Shown here: positions 63,657-64,000 of the stretch, piece by piece | How positions within the stretch are numbered: position 1 is the first letter of the stretch | Layout: the number at the start of each line of letters is the position of its first letter | Source of the DNA: Synechococcus sp. LA31 | GTDB taxonomy: Bacteria > Cyanobacteriota > Cyanobacteriia > PCC-6307 > Cyanobiaceae | Reading direction: 5' to 3' | Length of the DNA stretch: 64,000 nt | Assembly (NCBI RefSeq): GCF_018502385.1 | Contig: NZ_CP075523.1 | Location: 930,001 to 994,000 of the forward strand | Notes under the pieces: model-generated | What the model saw: only the letters and a program-made list of their open reading frames with translations | Told to the model about the DNA's origin: nothing | Database searches by the model: none | Translations under genes and position numbers: made by a program

Positions 63657-64000
63657 TCCAACCAGGCTGGGGCAGCACTGCCGCTGCCCTCCCACAGCGC
63701 GCGGCGCCTGCCGTCAAGCACCCGCACCCAGTTGGCCTTGGCCAGCACCGGGCGCTGGAACACCTCGGGTGGAAGCGAGTTCAAGCTGGCTCTCACGAGC
63801 TGTCTCACCTCAGCTGGAGCCATCCACCCGCCACCTGTGCGGCGCTGACGCGCCTCCGCTTGGATCCGCCACCGCAGCGGGTGGCTCCAACGCAGCGGCC
63901 AAAGCATCACCAAGCAATCAAGGGCCGCCCAGAGAGGCTGATAAGCCTCAAGCGCCTTGTTGCAACGCAGCATCCAGGCCTGCTCGGCGGCCTTGAGATC
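63647..64000 (-). CDS. Hypothetical protein, C-terminal part (5' end outside window)
   Basis: The frame runs out of the window at the right edge ([20 protein letters not shown] ... ), so only about 117 C-terminal residues are seen. Contains a helical region ([21 protein letters not shown]) and [25 protein letters not shown]. No family is recognised. Converges with rpmF, overlapping by 10 bases. Confidence 0.8.
   Translation of the reverse strand, partial: DLKAAEQAWMLRCNKALEAYQPLWAALDCLVMLWPLRWSHPLRWRIQAEARQRRTGGGWMAPAEVRQLVRASLNSLPPEVFQRPVLAKANWVRVLDGRRRALWEGSGSAAPAWLDQP

Overview
The window reads as a GC-rich chromosome segment of a picocyanobacterium of the Cyanobium/Synechococcus (alpha-cyanobacterial) type. 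The basis is a plant-type ferredoxin, a photosystem I accumulation factor, a fibrillin-type PAP protein, phosphoribulokinase and class II fructose-bisphosphate aldolase, together with families found mainly in cyanobacteria (DUF1830, DUF3104, DUF3685, DUF3727, a CofE-like protein). HIP1 octamers are present, for example at 2737 and 3975. Genes are dense, with many 1-4 base start/stop overlaps. No rRNA, tRNA, insertion sequence, prophage block or CRISPR array was seen.

Layout. 1-13 kb: a ferredoxin end, secreted and repeat proteins, SelO, a P-type ATPase, an L,D-transpeptidase lipoprotein, a decayed cytochrome P450 and an exported Mn-type superoxide dismutase. 14-20 kb: a GH57 protein, then a compatible-solute module in which the two methyltransferases that make glycine betaine from glycine (minus strand) diverge from a three-gene betaine ABC importer (plus strand). 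20-27 kb: KatG, a minimal SepF-like protein, MAPEG, nitrilase and several small exported proteins. 27-31 kb: the most accessory part. A perfect match to the cyanobacterial LexA box precedes a plus-strand run of DUF3104, gamma-glutamylcyclotransferase-like, an unusual sulfatase-like protein and a Nif11-type protein. 31-46 kb: GST, PdeM-like phosphoesterase, CBS, CDP-alcohol transferase, CSP41-like epimerase, Coq4-like, a Trp-rich/HisA in-frame fusion, a Fur-family regulator, DUF3685, fumarase, PhoH, CofE-like and RuvX. 46-64 kb: a conserved core with proB, lpxD, leuB, prk, pilD, accD, fba, UPF0182, thrC-moaD, a cupin, a single-membrane-span FtsH and rpmF.

Functionally the window combines housekeeping biosynthesis (proline, leucine, histidine, threonine, fatty acid and lipid A), Calvin-cycle enzymes, and oxidative- and salt-stress functions. 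The points most worth a second look are the LexA-box operon, the sulfatase with a non-canonical formylglycine motif whose gene overlaps a Nif11-type gene, the TIGR02450-HisA fusion, a class I (proteobacterial-type) phosphoribulokinase, a Nif11-like minigene broken by one in-frame TAG, and the P450 remnant.
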